Part shown: piece after piece, positions 14,925-25,447 of the stretch
How the letters are laid out: each line of letters begins with the position of its first letter
How positions within the stretch are numbered: position 1 is the first letter of the stretch
Origin: UBA7672 sp040398425
GTDB lineage: Bacteria > Pseudomonadota > Alphaproteobacteria > Caulobacterales > Hyphomonadaceae
Assembly (NCBI GenBank): GCA_040398425.1
Contig: JBBATZ010000024.1
Coordinates: forward strand, 1 to 52,399
DNA: 52,399 nt
Reading direction: 5' to 3'
Position numbers and translations under genes: made by a program
Notes under the pieces: model-generated
The model's input: the letters and a program-made list of their open reading frames with translations, nothing else
Databases searched by the model: none
What the model was told of the DNA's origin: nothing

Positions 14925-16966
14925 CGCCCCTCGCGCCGCCACGCGAGCATCATGAACGCGCACGCCAGCAGCATGCCGATCACGCCGGGCAGCAGCGTTG
15001 TGCTCTCCGTGGCGCGCACCGCATAGGCGTTGCGTTTGCGCAGGCCGAACCAGTCGGAGCCCGAGGCGTTGCCGCGCTCGTCCACACGCTGCAAGCGGGG
15101 CAGGTTCGGCGTGCCGTCGGCGCCGAGACGATAGACGCCGCCCAGTGTTGCCGTCGCCAGCGGCTGGATCTTGTCCGCCGTTGCACGCAGGTCGAGATAC
15201 TCGCGCGGGTGCGTCGGCCCGCGCAGCGTGACAGCACTCAGCTTGCCGCTCTTGGCGCGATAGAGGCCAAGCCCGTTCGCCGGCAGCGTCGCCTGATAAT
15301 GGCCGGGCGAGGTCAGCGACCAGTCTGTCTCGACATTCTTGCCGTCCGGTCCCGTCAACACCAGCTTGCCCGGCGTATCCGACATGGTCTGCAGCCGCGC
15401 CTTGATCTCGGGCGACGCGCCGGCTTCCAGCTTCAGCAGTTCTTCCTCAAGCTCCGGCTCCTTCATCAGCCAGTGCGCCGCGCGGCGGATGAGTTCGGCA
15501 TACGGTCCGCCGCCGTCATAGCCGCGCGCCCACAGCCAGAGTTGGTCCGACATCACGCTCGCGACGCGGCCCTTGCCGACGCGCTTGAGCAGCAACAGCG
15601 GATGCCCGTCAGGCGTCTGCATAAGCGCTTCGGCGTTGCCCGCCTCCATCTTCATGTAGCGCATCCACGGACCCCAGCCGTCCGTCGAAAGCATCGCCGT
15701 CACCGAGTGCCGCTTGCCGAGCGTGGTAAGCTGCGGGACGAATTTGCCATCAACGATCTCGCCCGTCGCGCGCCCCGGCAGCACGCCGCCGAGCGGCGTA
15801 TTGTACAGCATGTAAGATCCCGGATAGGGCGGGCCGGCCGCAACCAGTAGCGCGCCGCCCTGTTCGACATAGCGCGCGACGCGATCGAGATACGCTTCTT
15901 CCAGAACCTGCGGACGCAGTTCGTGATCGAAGATCACCAGATCGAACTCGTCCAGCTTCTCGCGGAACAGCTGGGCTTTCGGGAAGGCGATCAGCGCGAT
16001 TTCTTCGGTCGGCACGTTGTCCGATTTCTGCGGCGGCCGCAGAATGGTGAAGTGCACGAGATCGACCGCCGGGTCTGACTTCAACAGGTCGCGCCACACC
16101 CGCGCGCCCGCATGCGGTTCGCCCGTAATCAGCAGCACCCGGAGCCGGTCCTGCACGCCCGACAGACGGGCCGAGGCAAGGTTGTTGGCCAGCGTCAGCT
16201 CGTTCGGAATGCCGTCCACAGACAGAACGACCAGGTTCTCCCCACGCTGGTCCAGCGTGAACGAAATCATCTGTGGCTCGCCCACCTTCACCGTCTGGAT
16301 CGGCTGCGCCTCGCCATTGATGGTGATGCTGACCGGCACGGTCGTCGCCGACGGATCATTGACCTGCACACGCATCTGCAGGCGCTGCCCGATGATCGAG
16401 AAAGACGGCGCCGACTGGATCTCGATATTGCGGTCGATCTCATCGTCGCCGCCGACGATCATCGCGTGGATGGGGCCGAGCTTCTGCGCGTCCTTCGTGT
16501 CCTGCGGAATGTCGTGGATCTGGCCGTCGGTGATCATCACCGCGCCAGCAATACGCTCGCGCGGCGCATCCGACAGCGCCGACTGCAGCGCGATATACAT
16601 GTCGGTGCCATCAGCGCCGGGATCGGTCTCTGCGATGCGCAGTTCCAGCGTATCGTCCGCCTCGATCTCCTTGCGGATAGCGTCATAGGCGGCCTGCGCC
16701 GTCTCGGTGCGGCCCCGGAAATTCATGCTCTCGGAGCGGTCCATCACTACCGCGACGATGTCTTTCAGCGGCTCGCGCTGCTCCTGGATCCATTGCGGAT
16801 TGGCCAGCGCAATCGCCAGCACCGTCATCGCCAGCGCGCGGAACAGCCACGCCTTGCCGCGCAGCGCCACGTAGACGCCCCACAGCACGACAGCGACGCC
16901 AACCAGACCCCACAGCGCCAGCCAGGGGATCAGCGGATCGAAGCCAAGACGGGATGCATCCATCAT
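14921..16966 (-). CDS. membrane-anchored VWA / amidotransferase-fold protein of the MoxR operon
   Basis: A 681-residue protein. Two N-terminal transmembrane helices (IPWLALWGLVGVAVVLWGVY and AWLFRALAMTVLAIALANP) precede a von Willebrand A-like domain with an intact MIDAS start DRSES (Asp76, Ser78, Ser80) and a later MITDG. A class I glutamine amidotransferase-like flavodoxin region follows (LRVLLITGEPHAGARVWRDLL, EEIALIAFPKAQLF, FDLVIFDHELRP, YVEQGGALLVAAGP), probably non-catalytic. One C-terminal transmembrane helix (TLLPGVIGMLLACAFMMLAW) closes it. It is the last gene of a four-gene operon with moxR, DUF58 and DUF4159, overlapping the DUF4159 gene by four bases. Such operons are thought to assemble metal-dependent or envelope complexes; the target is unknown. 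Confidence 0.8.
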   Translation of the reverse strand: MMDASRLGFDPLIPWLALWGLVGVAVVLWGVYVALRGKAWLFRALAMTVLAIALANPQWIQEQREPLKDIVAVVMDRSESMNFRGRTETAQAAYDAIRKEIEADDTLELRIAETDPGADGTDMYIALQSALSDAPRERIAGAVMITDGQIHDIPQDTKDAQKLGPIHAMIVGGDDEIDRNIEIQSAPSFSIIGQRLQMRVQVNDPSATTVPVSITINGEAQPIQTVKVGEPQMISFTLDQRGENLVVLSVDGIPNELTLANNLASARLSGVQDRLRVLLITGEPHAGARVWRDLLKSDPAVDLVHFTILRPPQKSDNVPTEEIALIAFPKAQLFREKLDEFDLVIFDHELRPQVLEEAYLDRVARYVEQGGALLVAAGPPYPGSYMLYNTPLGGVLPGRATGEIVDGKFVPQLTTLGKRHSVTAMLSTDGWGPWMRYMKMEAGNAEALMQTPDGHPLLLLKRVGKGRVASVMSDQLWLWARGYDGGGPYAELIRRAAHWLMKEPELEEELLKLEAGASPEIKARLQTMSDTPGKLVLTGPDGKNVETDWSLTSPGHYQATLPANGLGLYRAKSGKLSAVTLRGPTHPREYLDLRATADKIQPLATATLGGVYRLGADGTPNLPRLQRVDERGNASGSDWFGLRKRNAYAVRATESTTLLPGVIGMLLACAFMMLAWRREGR

Positions 16967-19695
16967 GGTCCGGTCGCCCTGTCGCGAGAGGTGCCGAGCC
17001 GTTCAAGCAGATCGGGAATGTGAACCTGGTCTTCCTTGTAGTTGCCGGTGAGGATGTACATCACGAGGTTGATCCCGAACCGGTACGCCATCTCGCGCGC
17101 TTGTTCGCCGCCATCCATGGTCAGCAGCGGCTTTCCGGTCGTCTGGTCGATTGCCCACGCGCCGGCCCAGTCAGATCCGCTGATGAACAGGCCGGAGACG
17201 CCATCGCCCCGCCGCGTATCGCGATCCGTCGCCCCGCTCTCGATCCACAAGCGTCCGTTGAGACGCCCCGGGAAGGAGCGGATCAGGTAGTAGCTTTTGG
17301 TCAGAACATGGTTCGCCGGTGCAGGGATCATGCGTGGCGCGTCGATCCCCTTCAGCAGGCGCTGCAGATCCTGCGAAACATCGCGTCCCGGCGCTGCATC
17401 TCGCGTATCCACCACGAACGCCCCGCCGGCTCGCAGATAAGCATTCACCTTCGCTACAGCTGCTGGAGGCAGAGCTTTCGCATCGCGCGGCACGGCGTAA
17501 TAGATCATCGGATAGAGCTCGAGACTGTCACGCGACAGGTCGACGCCATGAGGCATCTCGGGCTCGACCGAGGTGCGCTGGCCGAGCTGGTAGGACAGGC
17601 CGAACAGTCCGGCCTTGGTCGTATCGTCCAGCCTGCGATCGCCGGTTTTGACATAGGCGAAGCGCAGGTGCGCCGCCGCCTCGCGCGCCAGCTGGTCCGA
17701 CGTCTGTGCCGATGCCGGCGGCGAGTCGAGCAACGCGCCGCCAATGACGAACATCAACAAGGCAGCCGCAGCCTTCTTCCCGAAGAATCGCGGAATGCGC
17801 CCGGCAAACGCCAGCGCGATCAGCAGGTCCAGAGCCACGATGCCAAGCGCAATCCCGATCATCCAGCCGCCAAGTCCAGCACGTTCCACAATGGCGGCTT
17901 CCTGCGTCACAGAAACCTCCGCCGGCCATGCATCGAACGGTTGTGGCGCCGGCGCACCCGCATTCAGCGCTCGCTCGCCGCCCGGTCCAAGATAGATGCC
18001 CGGCGGCGTCGTTGGGCCGGGCCGAGTTGTCAGGAAGGTCGCGGCCGGAATGGGCGTTGCAGACGATTGCGGCGGCGTCAGCACGCCGAAGCCGTCGAGA
18101 ACGCGCGCTGGCGTCAGTGTACCTTCCGTGCCCAGCGCAGACGGGCCGGCGCGTTCTCCACCCGACACCACCGACCGGCGCAGCATTTCAACGAACGCGC
18201 CTGTATAGGGCAGGTCCGACCAGTCGGGATCGGCCGTGACGTGGAACAGGATCAACTCGCCGCGCCCCATGCGCTTCGCGGTGACCAGTGGTGTGCCGTC
18301 TTCGAGCTTGGCCCATGTCAGGCTTTCGAGTTCGGACGAAGGCTGGGCGAGAACCTGCTGGCGAACGGCTGCATCGGCTGGTCGTGGAATGCCGAAGAAG
18401 GGCGAGCCCGCCGGGAAATCTGCAATCTTCTGTGGCGTCTCCCACGACAGCGACGAGCCAAGCGAACGCGATGTCGGCCGCAGCGCCACAGGCGCCAGCG
18501 CGCCTTCCTGCGCGGCCAGGCGCGGACCAGCAAATCGGATCAGCACGCCCCCCTTATCGATCCAGTCGACCAGGCGCTGCCGCGTGGCGTCGTCGATATT
18601 GCCGCGATCACCCATGATGATCGCATCGATCGGCGTATCCAGCAGGTTGGCCAACGGCTTTTCGCTCAGCTGTGCATATGGCTGCAGCGCCTTACGCGCA
18701 TAATAGTGTTCCGCCAGCAGCGGCTGCGCCTCGTTCTGCGTATCGGCAAGACCAACATGCGGCCTGCGCGCCGTATCATCCCACAGCCATACGCCGCCCG
18801 CCGAAGGCGATCCGCCGATGCGGAACCGCGCAACGCGATTCAGCGCCGCCGCAGGTATGGGGAAGGTCGCCTGCGCCGTCGTCGATCCACCGTCGAAGGC
18901 GATCCGCGTCGAGGCGATGGACGCGCCCTCGGACGTTTCAGCGATGATGTCAGCCGTGATGCCCGGCGTGGTGTCGGCACGCACAACGGATACGCGAGCG
19001 CCTTCTGCGGAGGAGTCAGCAGACGTGATTGCAAACGCACTCTTCGGTCGCGTGATCCGCACATCCGTCGCGCCCTTGGCCGCAAGACCGCGCGCGAAGG
19101 CCGCCGCGCTGTCATGGTCGAATCCATCCGTTACCCAGATGATCCGGCCCGGCTTCACCTGCGACTTGTCGAGCGCCGCCAGTGCCGCGACCCGATCCGG
19201 CAGCCATGCCGCCGGGCGTTCGTTGAGCAGCAACTGTCGTGCCGTTTCTGCATCAAGCGCTTCGGAAGGATCGCGCGCGACTTCGCGCGGCGCCGAGAAC
19301 ATCACGTGGAGCGCGCCGCCCTGCTGCGAGGCTTCGTCCACTGCGGCCGTCGCCGTGCGCACCACATCGCGCCAGCGTTCAGCGCTGGTCCAGCCATCGT
19401 CGACCACGATCAGCGTGCCGCCCGTCGTGCTGGCCTGTGCGTTTGGCGCCCAGGTGGGCCGGGCAAAGCCAAGAATGGCCAGCGCCAGTGCAATCATCCG
19501 CAACAGCAGCAACCACCAAGGCGTCCGCGCAGGGGTCTCTTCTTCCGGCTTCAGGTCTTCCAGCAGCGCCAGCGACGGCAGCGCAAAACGCTTCGGCTCC
19601 GGCGGCGTCGCGCGCAGCAACAGCCACAGCAGCGGCAGCGCAAGCAAACCAAGCAGCGCCCAAGGCTGCAGGAACAGAAACGGACCCAGGCTCAC
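16963..19695 (-). CDS. BatA-type / DUF4159 membrane protein
   Basis: A 910-residue protein with an aerotolerance-type BatA N-terminus (two helices: PFLFLQPWALLGLLALPLLWLLL and TPWWLLLLRMIALALAILGF). A VWA-like domain follows whose MIDAS is degenerate (VDDGWTS). A middle flavodoxin or amidotransferase-like region contains AIIMGDRGNIDDATRQRLVDWIDKGG. A transmembrane segment lies near GWMIGIALGIVALDLLIALAF, and the C-terminal DUF4159 domain starts about SDQLAREAAAHLRFAYVKTGD and includes YPMIYYAVPRDAK, VNAYLRAGGAFVVDTRD and DGGEQAREMAYRFGINLVMYILTGNYKEDQVH. It overlaps both neighbouring genes by four bases, a sign of tight co-translation. The family role is unknown beyond membership in MoxR-VWA systems. 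Confidence 0.87.
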   Translation of the reverse strand: MSLGPFLFLQPWALLGLLALPLLWLLLRATPPEPKRFALPSLALLEDLKPEEETPARTPWWLLLLRMIALALAILGFARPTWAPNAQASTTGGTLIVVDDGWTSAERWRDVVRTATAAVDEASQQGGALHVMFSAPREVARDPSEALDAETARQLLLNERPAAWLPDRVAALAALDKSQVKPGRIIWVTDGFDHDSAAAFARGLAAKGATDVRITRPKSAFAITSADSSAEGARVSVVRADTTPGITADIIAETSEGASIASTRIAFDGGSTTAQATFPIPAAALNRVARFRIGGSPSAGGVWLWDDTARRPHVGLADTQNEAQPLLAEHYYARKALQPYAQLSEKPLANLLDTPIDAIIMGDRGNIDDATRQRLVDWIDKGGVLIRFAGPRLAAQEGALAPVALRPTSRSLGSSLSWETPQKIADFPAGSPFFGIPRPADAAVRQQVLAQPSSELESLTWAKLEDGTPLVTAKRMGRGELILFHVTADPDWSDLPYTGAFVEMLRRSVVSGGERAGPSALGTEGTLTPARVLDGFGVLTPPQSSATPIPAATFLTTRPGPTTPPGIYLGPGGERALNAGAPAPQPFDAWPAEVSVTQEAAIVERAGLGGWMIGIALGIVALDLLIALAFAGRIPRFFGKKAAAALLMFVIGGALLDSPPASAQTSDQLAREAAAHLRFAYVKTGDRRLDDTTKAGLFGLSYQLGQRTSVEPEMPHGVDLSRDSLELYPMIYYAVPRDAKALPPAAVAKVNAYLRAGGAFVVDTRDAAPGRDVSQDLQRLLKGIDAPRMIPAPANHVLTKSYYLIRSFPGRLNGRLWIESGATDRDTRRGDGVSGLFISGSDWAGAWAIDQTTGKPLLTMDGGEQAREMAYRFGINLVMYILTGNYKEDQVHIPDLLERLGTSRDRATGP

Positions 19696-20564
19696 GCGGC
19701 GACCCCGCTGGTGAAGCCATACGCAAGCTGTCCAAGCGGCGTTCGCGACGCTTCGCTGGTGACATGGCTGACGAAGCGCCAGCCAATCTCCGCCGCCAGA
19801 TCCGTCATGTCCTTCCGGCGCTGTGCGAACTTGTCGAGATAACCGTCGCGAATGGACTCCGCGCGACCGATCAGGCGCTCGCTATCCTGTCCCGGCCGAA
19901 AGAAACGCACGCGGCCATTGAACGGGTATGTTTCTTCAATCGGGTCGCAAACCTGCAGCAGCACGCCATCACGGCACTTGGCTGCGACAGGCGCCAAGCG
20001 GGCGCGCCAGTCCGCCAGCGGCGAATAGAAGTCGCTGCACACCACCACCGCTGCCGTGTCGCGCGGCGGGCGCGGGAAGGGTGTGTCAGCACGAATGTTG
20101 CGGATGTCCTCGCCCACACGCGCCGCTGCACGCGCGCCAGAGACGGGGCCCCGTCCGCCGCCCAGCGCGCCACACCGCTCGCCTGAGCGCGACAACGCTC
20201 CAGCCAGCGCCATGCAAAGCAGAAGCGCCCTATCAGCCTTCTGCGGCAGTGCTTCGCTGCTCGACCAGTGAAAGCCCTGGCTCGGATCAGCCCAGAACAG
20301 GAAAGTGCGCGCAGTCTCGAGTTCGGTCTCGCGCACGAACAGGTTTTCCTCGCGCGCAGACCTGCGCCAGTCGATGCGGTCGGCGCCATCTTCCGCCGTA
20401 TGCCGTCGATACTGCCAGAAATTCTCGCCTATGCCCGACTTGCGCCGCCCGGCCGAGCCCAGATGCGCTGCGCTCGCCGCGCGAGCGCGCGTGGTGAGCG
20501 TGCCGAGGTCGCCCGCGAGAGCGGAGGCTTCGGCTTTCAACTGCGATAGGGGCGCCTGTGGCAC
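19692..20564 (-). CDS. DUF58 domain protein, MoxR partner
   Basis: A 290-residue soluble protein. The DUF58 signature is FWQYRRHTAEDGADRIDWRRSAREENLFVRETELE (the GSG-like element is GRRKSGIGENF). It leads into a VWA-like fold with the altered motif WADPSQGF in place of a full DxSxS. DUF58 proteins are the usual direct partners of MoxR AAA ATPases, acting as adaptors for insertion of metals or cofactors, or for envelope stress functions. It lies between moxR (33 bases upstream) and DUF4159 (four-base overlap), which confirms the assignment by context. Confidence 0.88.
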   Translation of the reverse strand: MPQAPLSQLKAEASALAGDLGTLTTRARAASAAHLGSAGRRKSGIGENFWQYRRHTAEDGADRIDWRRSAREENLFVRETELETARTFLFWADPSQGFHWSSSEALPQKADRALLLCMALAGALSRSGERCGALGGGRGPVSGARAAARVGEDIRNIRADTPFPRPPRDTAAVVVCSDFYSPLADWRARLAPVAAKCRDGVLLQVCDPIEETYPFNGRVRFFRPGQDSERLIGRAESIRDGYLDKFAQRRKDMTDLAAEIGWRFVSHVTSEASRTPLGQLAYGFTSGVAA

Positions 20565-20597
20565 GTGGGGGAGTCCTGGGGGGAAAGTCCTTGGGGA

Positions 20598-21605
<1,008 letters not shown>

Positions 21606-21644
21606 TTACCTATCTGTGGGGAGAACCCGGAGGCCGAGCTGCCC

Positions 21645-22250
21645 ATGTCGAACGCTGTAGCCCCGAACGTGAACTCGCTCGCGGACCTGATTTCCACCTT
21701 GCAGGTGGAAGCGGGTTTGGAAAAGCCCCGATCCCTCCCGCCCGTACATTTGTGGAACCCGACCCACTGCGGGGATATCGGCCTGCATATCCGCCGCGAC
21801 GGCTCCTGGTGGCAGGAAGGCGTGCGGTTCAGCAGGGAAAAGCTGGTTCGGCTGTTCTCGACGATCCTGAGACGGGACAGCGACGGCTACTACCTCGTCA
21901 CCCCTCACGAAAAAGTGGTGGTGAAGGTGGACGACGCCCCGTTCGTGGGCGTCCGCGTGGACCGGCATGAGTCGGGTGGCCATCACATCATACTGGTTAC
22001 GACGAATGTGGGCGATGTCGTGGCGGTTGATGCGGACCACCCGATCCGCGTGGTGACAGATCGCCAGACAGGCGAGCCCTCCACCTACGTCCTGGTCCGG
22101 GGCGGCCTCGAGGCCCGCCTGGCCCGTCCCCCCTATTATGAGCTCATAAGCTGGGCCGAGCCGGACTCCCCGGAACAGTTTGGGGACGGAAAACCCACCA
22201 TGAGCGTGATGTCATCCGGCGTCCGCTTTGCGGTAGGAGAGGTGGCCTAG
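21645..22250 (+). CDS. DUF1285 domain protein
   Basis: A 201-residue cytoplasmic protein with the DUF1285 signature PVHLWNPTHCGDIGLHIRRDGSWWQEGVRFSREKLVRLFSTILRRDSDGYYLVTPHEKVVVKVDDAPFV. The function of the family is unknown. The open frame extends far upstream opposite moxR, but ATG 21645 gives the homologue-like beginning. It is divergent from moxR across about 40 bases, and is the first gene of a run (DUF1285, CoA pyrophosphatase, DUF6111, cca) on the plus strand, with only three bases to the Nudix gene. Confidence 0.88.
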   Translation: MSNAVAPNVNSLADLISTLQVEAGLEKPRSLPPVHLWNPTHCGDIGLHIRRDGSWWQEGVRFSREKLVRLFSTILRRDSDGYYLVTPHEKVVVKVDDAPFVGVRVDRHESGGHHIILVTTNVGDVVAVDADHPIRVVTDRQTGEPSTYVLVRGGLEARLARPPYYELISWAEPDSPEQFGDGKPTMSVMSSGVRFAVGEVA

Positions 22251-22253
22251 ACT

Positions 22254-22901
22254 ATGAACTACACTGGCAAAGCCGATTTCCTCGATCGCGCGACGCGCCT
22301 GCTCGCGCCTCTCGACGCCGTCTTCAACCAGCCTCTCCGCACCGATTACGATCTCAATCCAGACTGGCGGCTCCCCCCGAATAGCGAATACCGCCGCGCC
22401 GCCGTGCTGGTCGGCCTGATGGATCGTGGCGATGATTTTGGCGTCCTGCTGACCCTGCGCCCTGAGACGATGCCTAGCCATGCCGGGCAGGTGGCCTTTC
22501 CCGGCGGCCGGATCGAGCCCGGCGAGACGGCGCTCGCGGCCGCCCTGCGTGAAGCCAACGAGGAAGTCGGGGTTGATCCGTCCACGGTGAAGCTGCTGGG
22601 GCAGGGAGACGCCTACCTCACGGGCTCCGGCTTCGCGATCGCGCCCTTTGTCGGCCTGCTGCCGGACAGCTTTGTTCCCCAACCCCACGCGCGGGAGGTG
22701 GCCGATGTGTTCGAAACCCCGCTCAGCTTCCTGATGGACGCTGCCAATCACCAGCGCCACGAGAAGGAATACGCGGGGGTCTTGCGCGCCTATTACGCCA
22801 TGCCCCACAACGGGCGCTACATCTGGGGAGCGACGGCCGGAATGCTCAAATCGCTCCACGACCGCCTGTACGGACCGCAAAGCCTGTCTGGTGTGAAGTG
22901 A
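22254..22901 (+). CDS. CoA pyrophosphatase, Nudix family
   Basis: A 215-residue Nudix hydrolase. The Nudix box is complete between residues 85 and 107 (G85, E91, R99-E100, E103-E104, G106). The upstream LLTLRPETMPSHAGQVAFPGGRIEPGE is the pattern of the CoA/acyl-CoA pyrophosphatase subgroup (YeaB/NudL type; SHAGQVAFPGG), which splits coenzyme A into 3',5'-ADP and 4'-phosphopantetheine. It is in operon with DUF1285 (three bases upstream) and followed after 21 bases by DUF6111 and cca, an arrangement frequent in alphaproteobacteria. Confidence 0.92.
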   Translation: MNYTGKADFLDRATRLLAPLDAVFNQPLRTDYDLNPDWRLPPNSEYRRAAVLVGLMDRGDDFGVLLTLRPETMPSHAGQVAFPGGRIEPGETALAAALREANEEVGVDPSTVKLLGQGDAYLTGSGFAIAPFVGLLPDSFVPQPHAREVADVFETPLSFLMDAANHQRHEKEYAGVLRAYYAMPHNGRYIWGATAGMLKSLHDRLYGPQSLSGVK

Positions 22902-22922
22902 GGCGTGTGATACGGACCTGTC

Positions 22923-23267
22923 ATGACTCAGCGTATTCTTGTCGAACTCCTCCTTTTCCTCATCCCGTTCGCGGTGTTTCTGGTCTATCGCGCCGCCTCG
23001 CGTGACCTGAAGATCAAGGACCGCTGGCCGCTGACGCGTCTGGTGATCATTGGCGCTGTCATCGCAGTGCTCGGACTGATCGTGCCGCCCCTGCTGGAGC
23101 CGCGCGAGTCCGACAAGTGCTTTGATCCTGTGCGCTACGACGCCGAGGGCCGCGTGCTGTCACCCAAGGAAATCCCGTGCTCGGAGACCCCGCTGCCGGG
23201 CAGCCAGAACACGCCGAGCCAGACGCCTACACAGATTCCGGTCGCTCCGCGCGACACGGGCAACTGA
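22923..23267 (+). CDS. DUF6111 family membrane protein
   Basis: A 114-residue protein with two transmembrane helices (ILVELLLFLIPFAVFLVYRA and RLVIIGAVIAVLGLIVPPLL) and a Pro/Thr/Gln-rich C-terminal tail. The region LEPRESDKCFDPVRYDAEGRVLSPKEIPC is typical of DUF6111, a small alphaproteobacterial family consistently found just upstream of cca. Its function is unknown. It sits 21 bases after the Nudix gene and three bases before cca, so it is in one transcript with both. Confidence 0.85.
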   Translation: MTQRILVELLLFLIPFAVFLVYRAASRDLKIKDRWPLTRLVIIGAVIAVLGLIVPPLLEPRESDKCFDPVRYDAEGRVLSPKEIPCSETPLPGSQNTPSQTPTQIPVAPRDTGN

Positions 23268-23270
23268 ACC

Positions 23271-24470
23271 ATGCCTCAGCTGGCGATCCAGCCATGGATG
23301 ATCGCCGCGCGACGGGTGATGGACGCGCTTGAAGTCGCGCGGCCCGGTTCGGCGCGCTACGTTGGTGGCTGCGTGCGCAACGCCCTGCTGGGGGAGCCGG
23401 TCTCCGACATCGATATCGCGACGCAGCTGGTTCCTGATGAGGTGACCAAGATCATGCTCGCGGCGGGCATCGCGGTGCATCCGACCGGCATCGAGCATGG
23501 CACGCTGACTGTCGTCGCCGATCACCACCCGTTCGAAGTCACCACCCTCCGACGCGATGTCGAAACCGACGGCCGCCGCGCCGTTGTCGCTTTCACCGAA
23601 GACTGGGCCGAAGACGCCCAGCGCCGCGATTTCCGCATCAACGCGCTCTACGCCGACCGCGAGGGCAATGTTTTCGATCCCACCGGCGGCGGCCTCACCG
23701 ATCTCGCGGCCCGTCGCATCATCTTCGTCGGCAACCCTGAAACGCGTATCCGCGAGGACTATCTCCGGATCCTGCGCTTTTTCCGCTTCTACGCCTGGTA
23801 TGGCCGGGAAGCGCCTGATGCCGCGGGCCTGACTGCCTGTTCAAACCTGCGCGCCGGGCTCGACGGGATTTCGACCGAGCGGATCTGGATGGAGACGAAG
23901 AAGCTCTGCGCTGCGCCCCAGCCCATCCCGGCTCTTGAGGCGATGGAATCCTCTGGCGTCATGGCGCAGATCTTCCCCGAAGCGCGCGGACTCAACCGCC
24001 TGCGCAAGCGCGTGGCACTCGAGGCTGCGAACGGCGAGGCGCCGGAGGCCATACTGCGCTTCCTCTCGCTGTTCTGGAAAGACCCGGCCGCAACGCGCGC
24101 GATCGCCAACCGCCTGAAGCTGTCCAATGACGAACGCAACCGCATCGTCTGGTCCGCAGAAGACGAGACGCCGATGACCGCGGATATGACGCCGCACGAT
24201 GTCCGCGTCGCTGTCTACCATGTTGGCGCGCAGGTGGTGTCCGACCGCGCGAAACTGGCCTGGGCCGAAAGTGGCGATCCCGCGTGGGCTGACGTGATCG
24301 CACTCGCCGAAACCTGGCCGACACCGGCCATGCCTCTTACTGGCGCAGACCTGATCGCCGCCGGCATTTCACCCGGCCCGCAAATGGGAGCGACGCTTCG
24401 CAAGGCCGAAGCCGCGTGGATCGCCAGCGATTTCGCGCTCTCGAGAGACGCGCTTCTACGCCTCGCCTAA
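23271..24470 (+). CDS. cca: CCA tRNA nucleotidyltransferase
   Basis: A 399-residue nucleotidyltransferase that builds or repairs the 3'-CCA end of tRNAs. The polymerase head has YVGGCVRNALLGEPVSDIDIAT (GG and DxD catalytic residues), followed by RRDFRINALYADREGNVFDPTGGGLTDLAARRIIFVGNPETRIREDYLRILRFFRFYA, the family's neck region with the ERxRxD-like RIREDYLRILR. The helical C-terminal body carries tRNA-binding elements. It is the last gene of the DUF1285-Nudix-DUF6111-cca run, and its stop overlaps the convergent hemF end by four bases. Confidence 0.94.
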   Translation: MPQLAIQPWMIAARRVMDALEVARPGSARYVGGCVRNALLGEPVSDIDIATQLVPDEVTKIMLAAGIAVHPTGIEHGTLTVVADHHPFEVTTLRRDVETDGRRAVVAFTEDWAEDAQRRDFRINALYADREGNVFDPTGGGLTDLAARRIIFVGNPETRIREDYLRILRFFRFYAWYGREAPDAAGLTACSNLRAGLDGISTERIWMETKKLCAAPQPIPALEAMESSGVMAQIFPEARGLNRLRKRVALEAANGEAPEAILRFLSLFWKDPAATRAIANRLKLSNDERNRIVWSAEDETPMTADMTPHDVRVAVYHVGAQVVSDRAKLAWAESGDPAWADVIALAETWPTPAMPLTGADLIAAGISPGPQMGATLRKAEAAWIASDFALSRDALLRLA

Positions 24471-25366
24471 GGCCACGTAACAACCGGCGGCATTGACGAC
24501 AGGATGCTCGCGACATTGCCGCCGGTCTTCAGGCCGAACGTGGTGCCGCGATCGTAGAGCAGGTTGAACTCCACATACCGGCCACGCCGCACCAGCTGTT
24601 CCTCGCGCTCCTTCGGCGACCAGCTCTCCAGCATCCGCTTCTTCACGATCTCCGGGTAGACCTTGGCGAACTCGCGGCCGACATCCTGCGTGAACGCGAA
24701 GTCCGCCTCCCAGTCACCCGAGTTGTAGCGGTCGTAGAAAATTCCGCCGATGCCACGCGGCTCGTCGCGATGGGGCAGGTAGAAGTACTCTTCGCAATGC
24801 TTCTTCATTCCCGGATAGTCCGTACCATGCGCATCGCAAGCGGCCTGCATTGCGGCGTGAAACTCGATCGCGTCAGGAAATTCCTGCTCGCGCTGATAGG
24901 CGAGCAGCGGCGTCAGATCCGCCCCACCGCCGAACCAGCTTTCATCCGTCACCAGCATGCGCGTGTTCATGTGCACCGCCGGCACGCGCGGGCTCACCAT
25001 ATGCGCGATCAGCGAGACGCCCGCCGCCCAGAACTTGCCGTCCGACTTGTCGGCGCCGGGAATGGTCTTGGCGAATTCGGGTGCAAAGGCACCATAGACG
25101 CAGCTCACATGCACGCCGACCTTCTCGAACAGGCGGCCCTTCATCACGGCCATTGTGCCGCCGCCAAGGTCTTCAGCGCCGCCGCCCCGCTTCCACGGCG
25201 TCTTCTCGAAACGCCCGGCTGCACCCTTGTAGAGCGGCGGAGACGCAGCGTCCTCCAGCGCCTCGAAACGCGCGATGATGTCGTTCTGCAAGCTCTGAAA
25301 CCAGGCATAGGCGCGCGCCTTGCGGGTTTCGGTCAGGGATGCGTCGGCAGCTGCAGTCTTTGTCAT
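24467..25366 (-). CDS. hemF: oxygen-dependent coproporphyrinogen III oxidase
   Basis: A 299-residue enzyme that converts coproporphyrinogen III to protoporphyrinogen IX using oxygen, in haem synthesis. The family signatures are long and clear: VPAVHMNTRMLVTDESWFGGGADLTPLLAY, EYFYLPHRDEPRGIGGIFYDRYNSGDWEADFAFTQDVG, RRGRYVEFNLLYDRGTTFGLKTGGNVASILSSMPP. The length matches the family. The gene stands alone on the minus strand, convergent with cca, and the upstream gap to purN holds a large inverted repeat. It implies aerobic haem synthesis. Confidence 0.96.
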   Translation of the reverse strand: MTKTAAADASLTETRKARAYAWFQSLQNDIIARFEALEDAASPPLYKGAAGRFEKTPWKRGGGAEDLGGGTMAVMKGRLFEKVGVHVSCVYGAFAPEFAKTIPGADKSDGKFWAAGVSLIAHMVSPRVPAVHMNTRMLVTDESWFGGGADLTPLLAYQREQEFPDAIEFHAAMQAACDAHGTDYPGMKKHCEEYFYLPHRDEPRGIGGIFYDRYNSGDWEADFAFTQDVGREFAKVYPEIVKKRMLESWSPKEREEQLVRRGRYVEFNLLYDRGTTFGLKTGGNVASILSSMPPVVTWP

Positions 25367-25447
25367 GACGCTTAGCTAGCCGGGAGAAGTGGGTGGCGTC
25401 CAGAGACTGTAAATCTCAGCGCTTCAACGCGCGATCTCGCCACGCTC

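Noticed and set aside
16954..19842. Open frame of about 960 codons on the plus strand opposite the DUF4159 gene
   Set aside because: Composition is extreme (Arg, Gln, His), no domain is visible, and the opposite strand has a fully explained operon gene.
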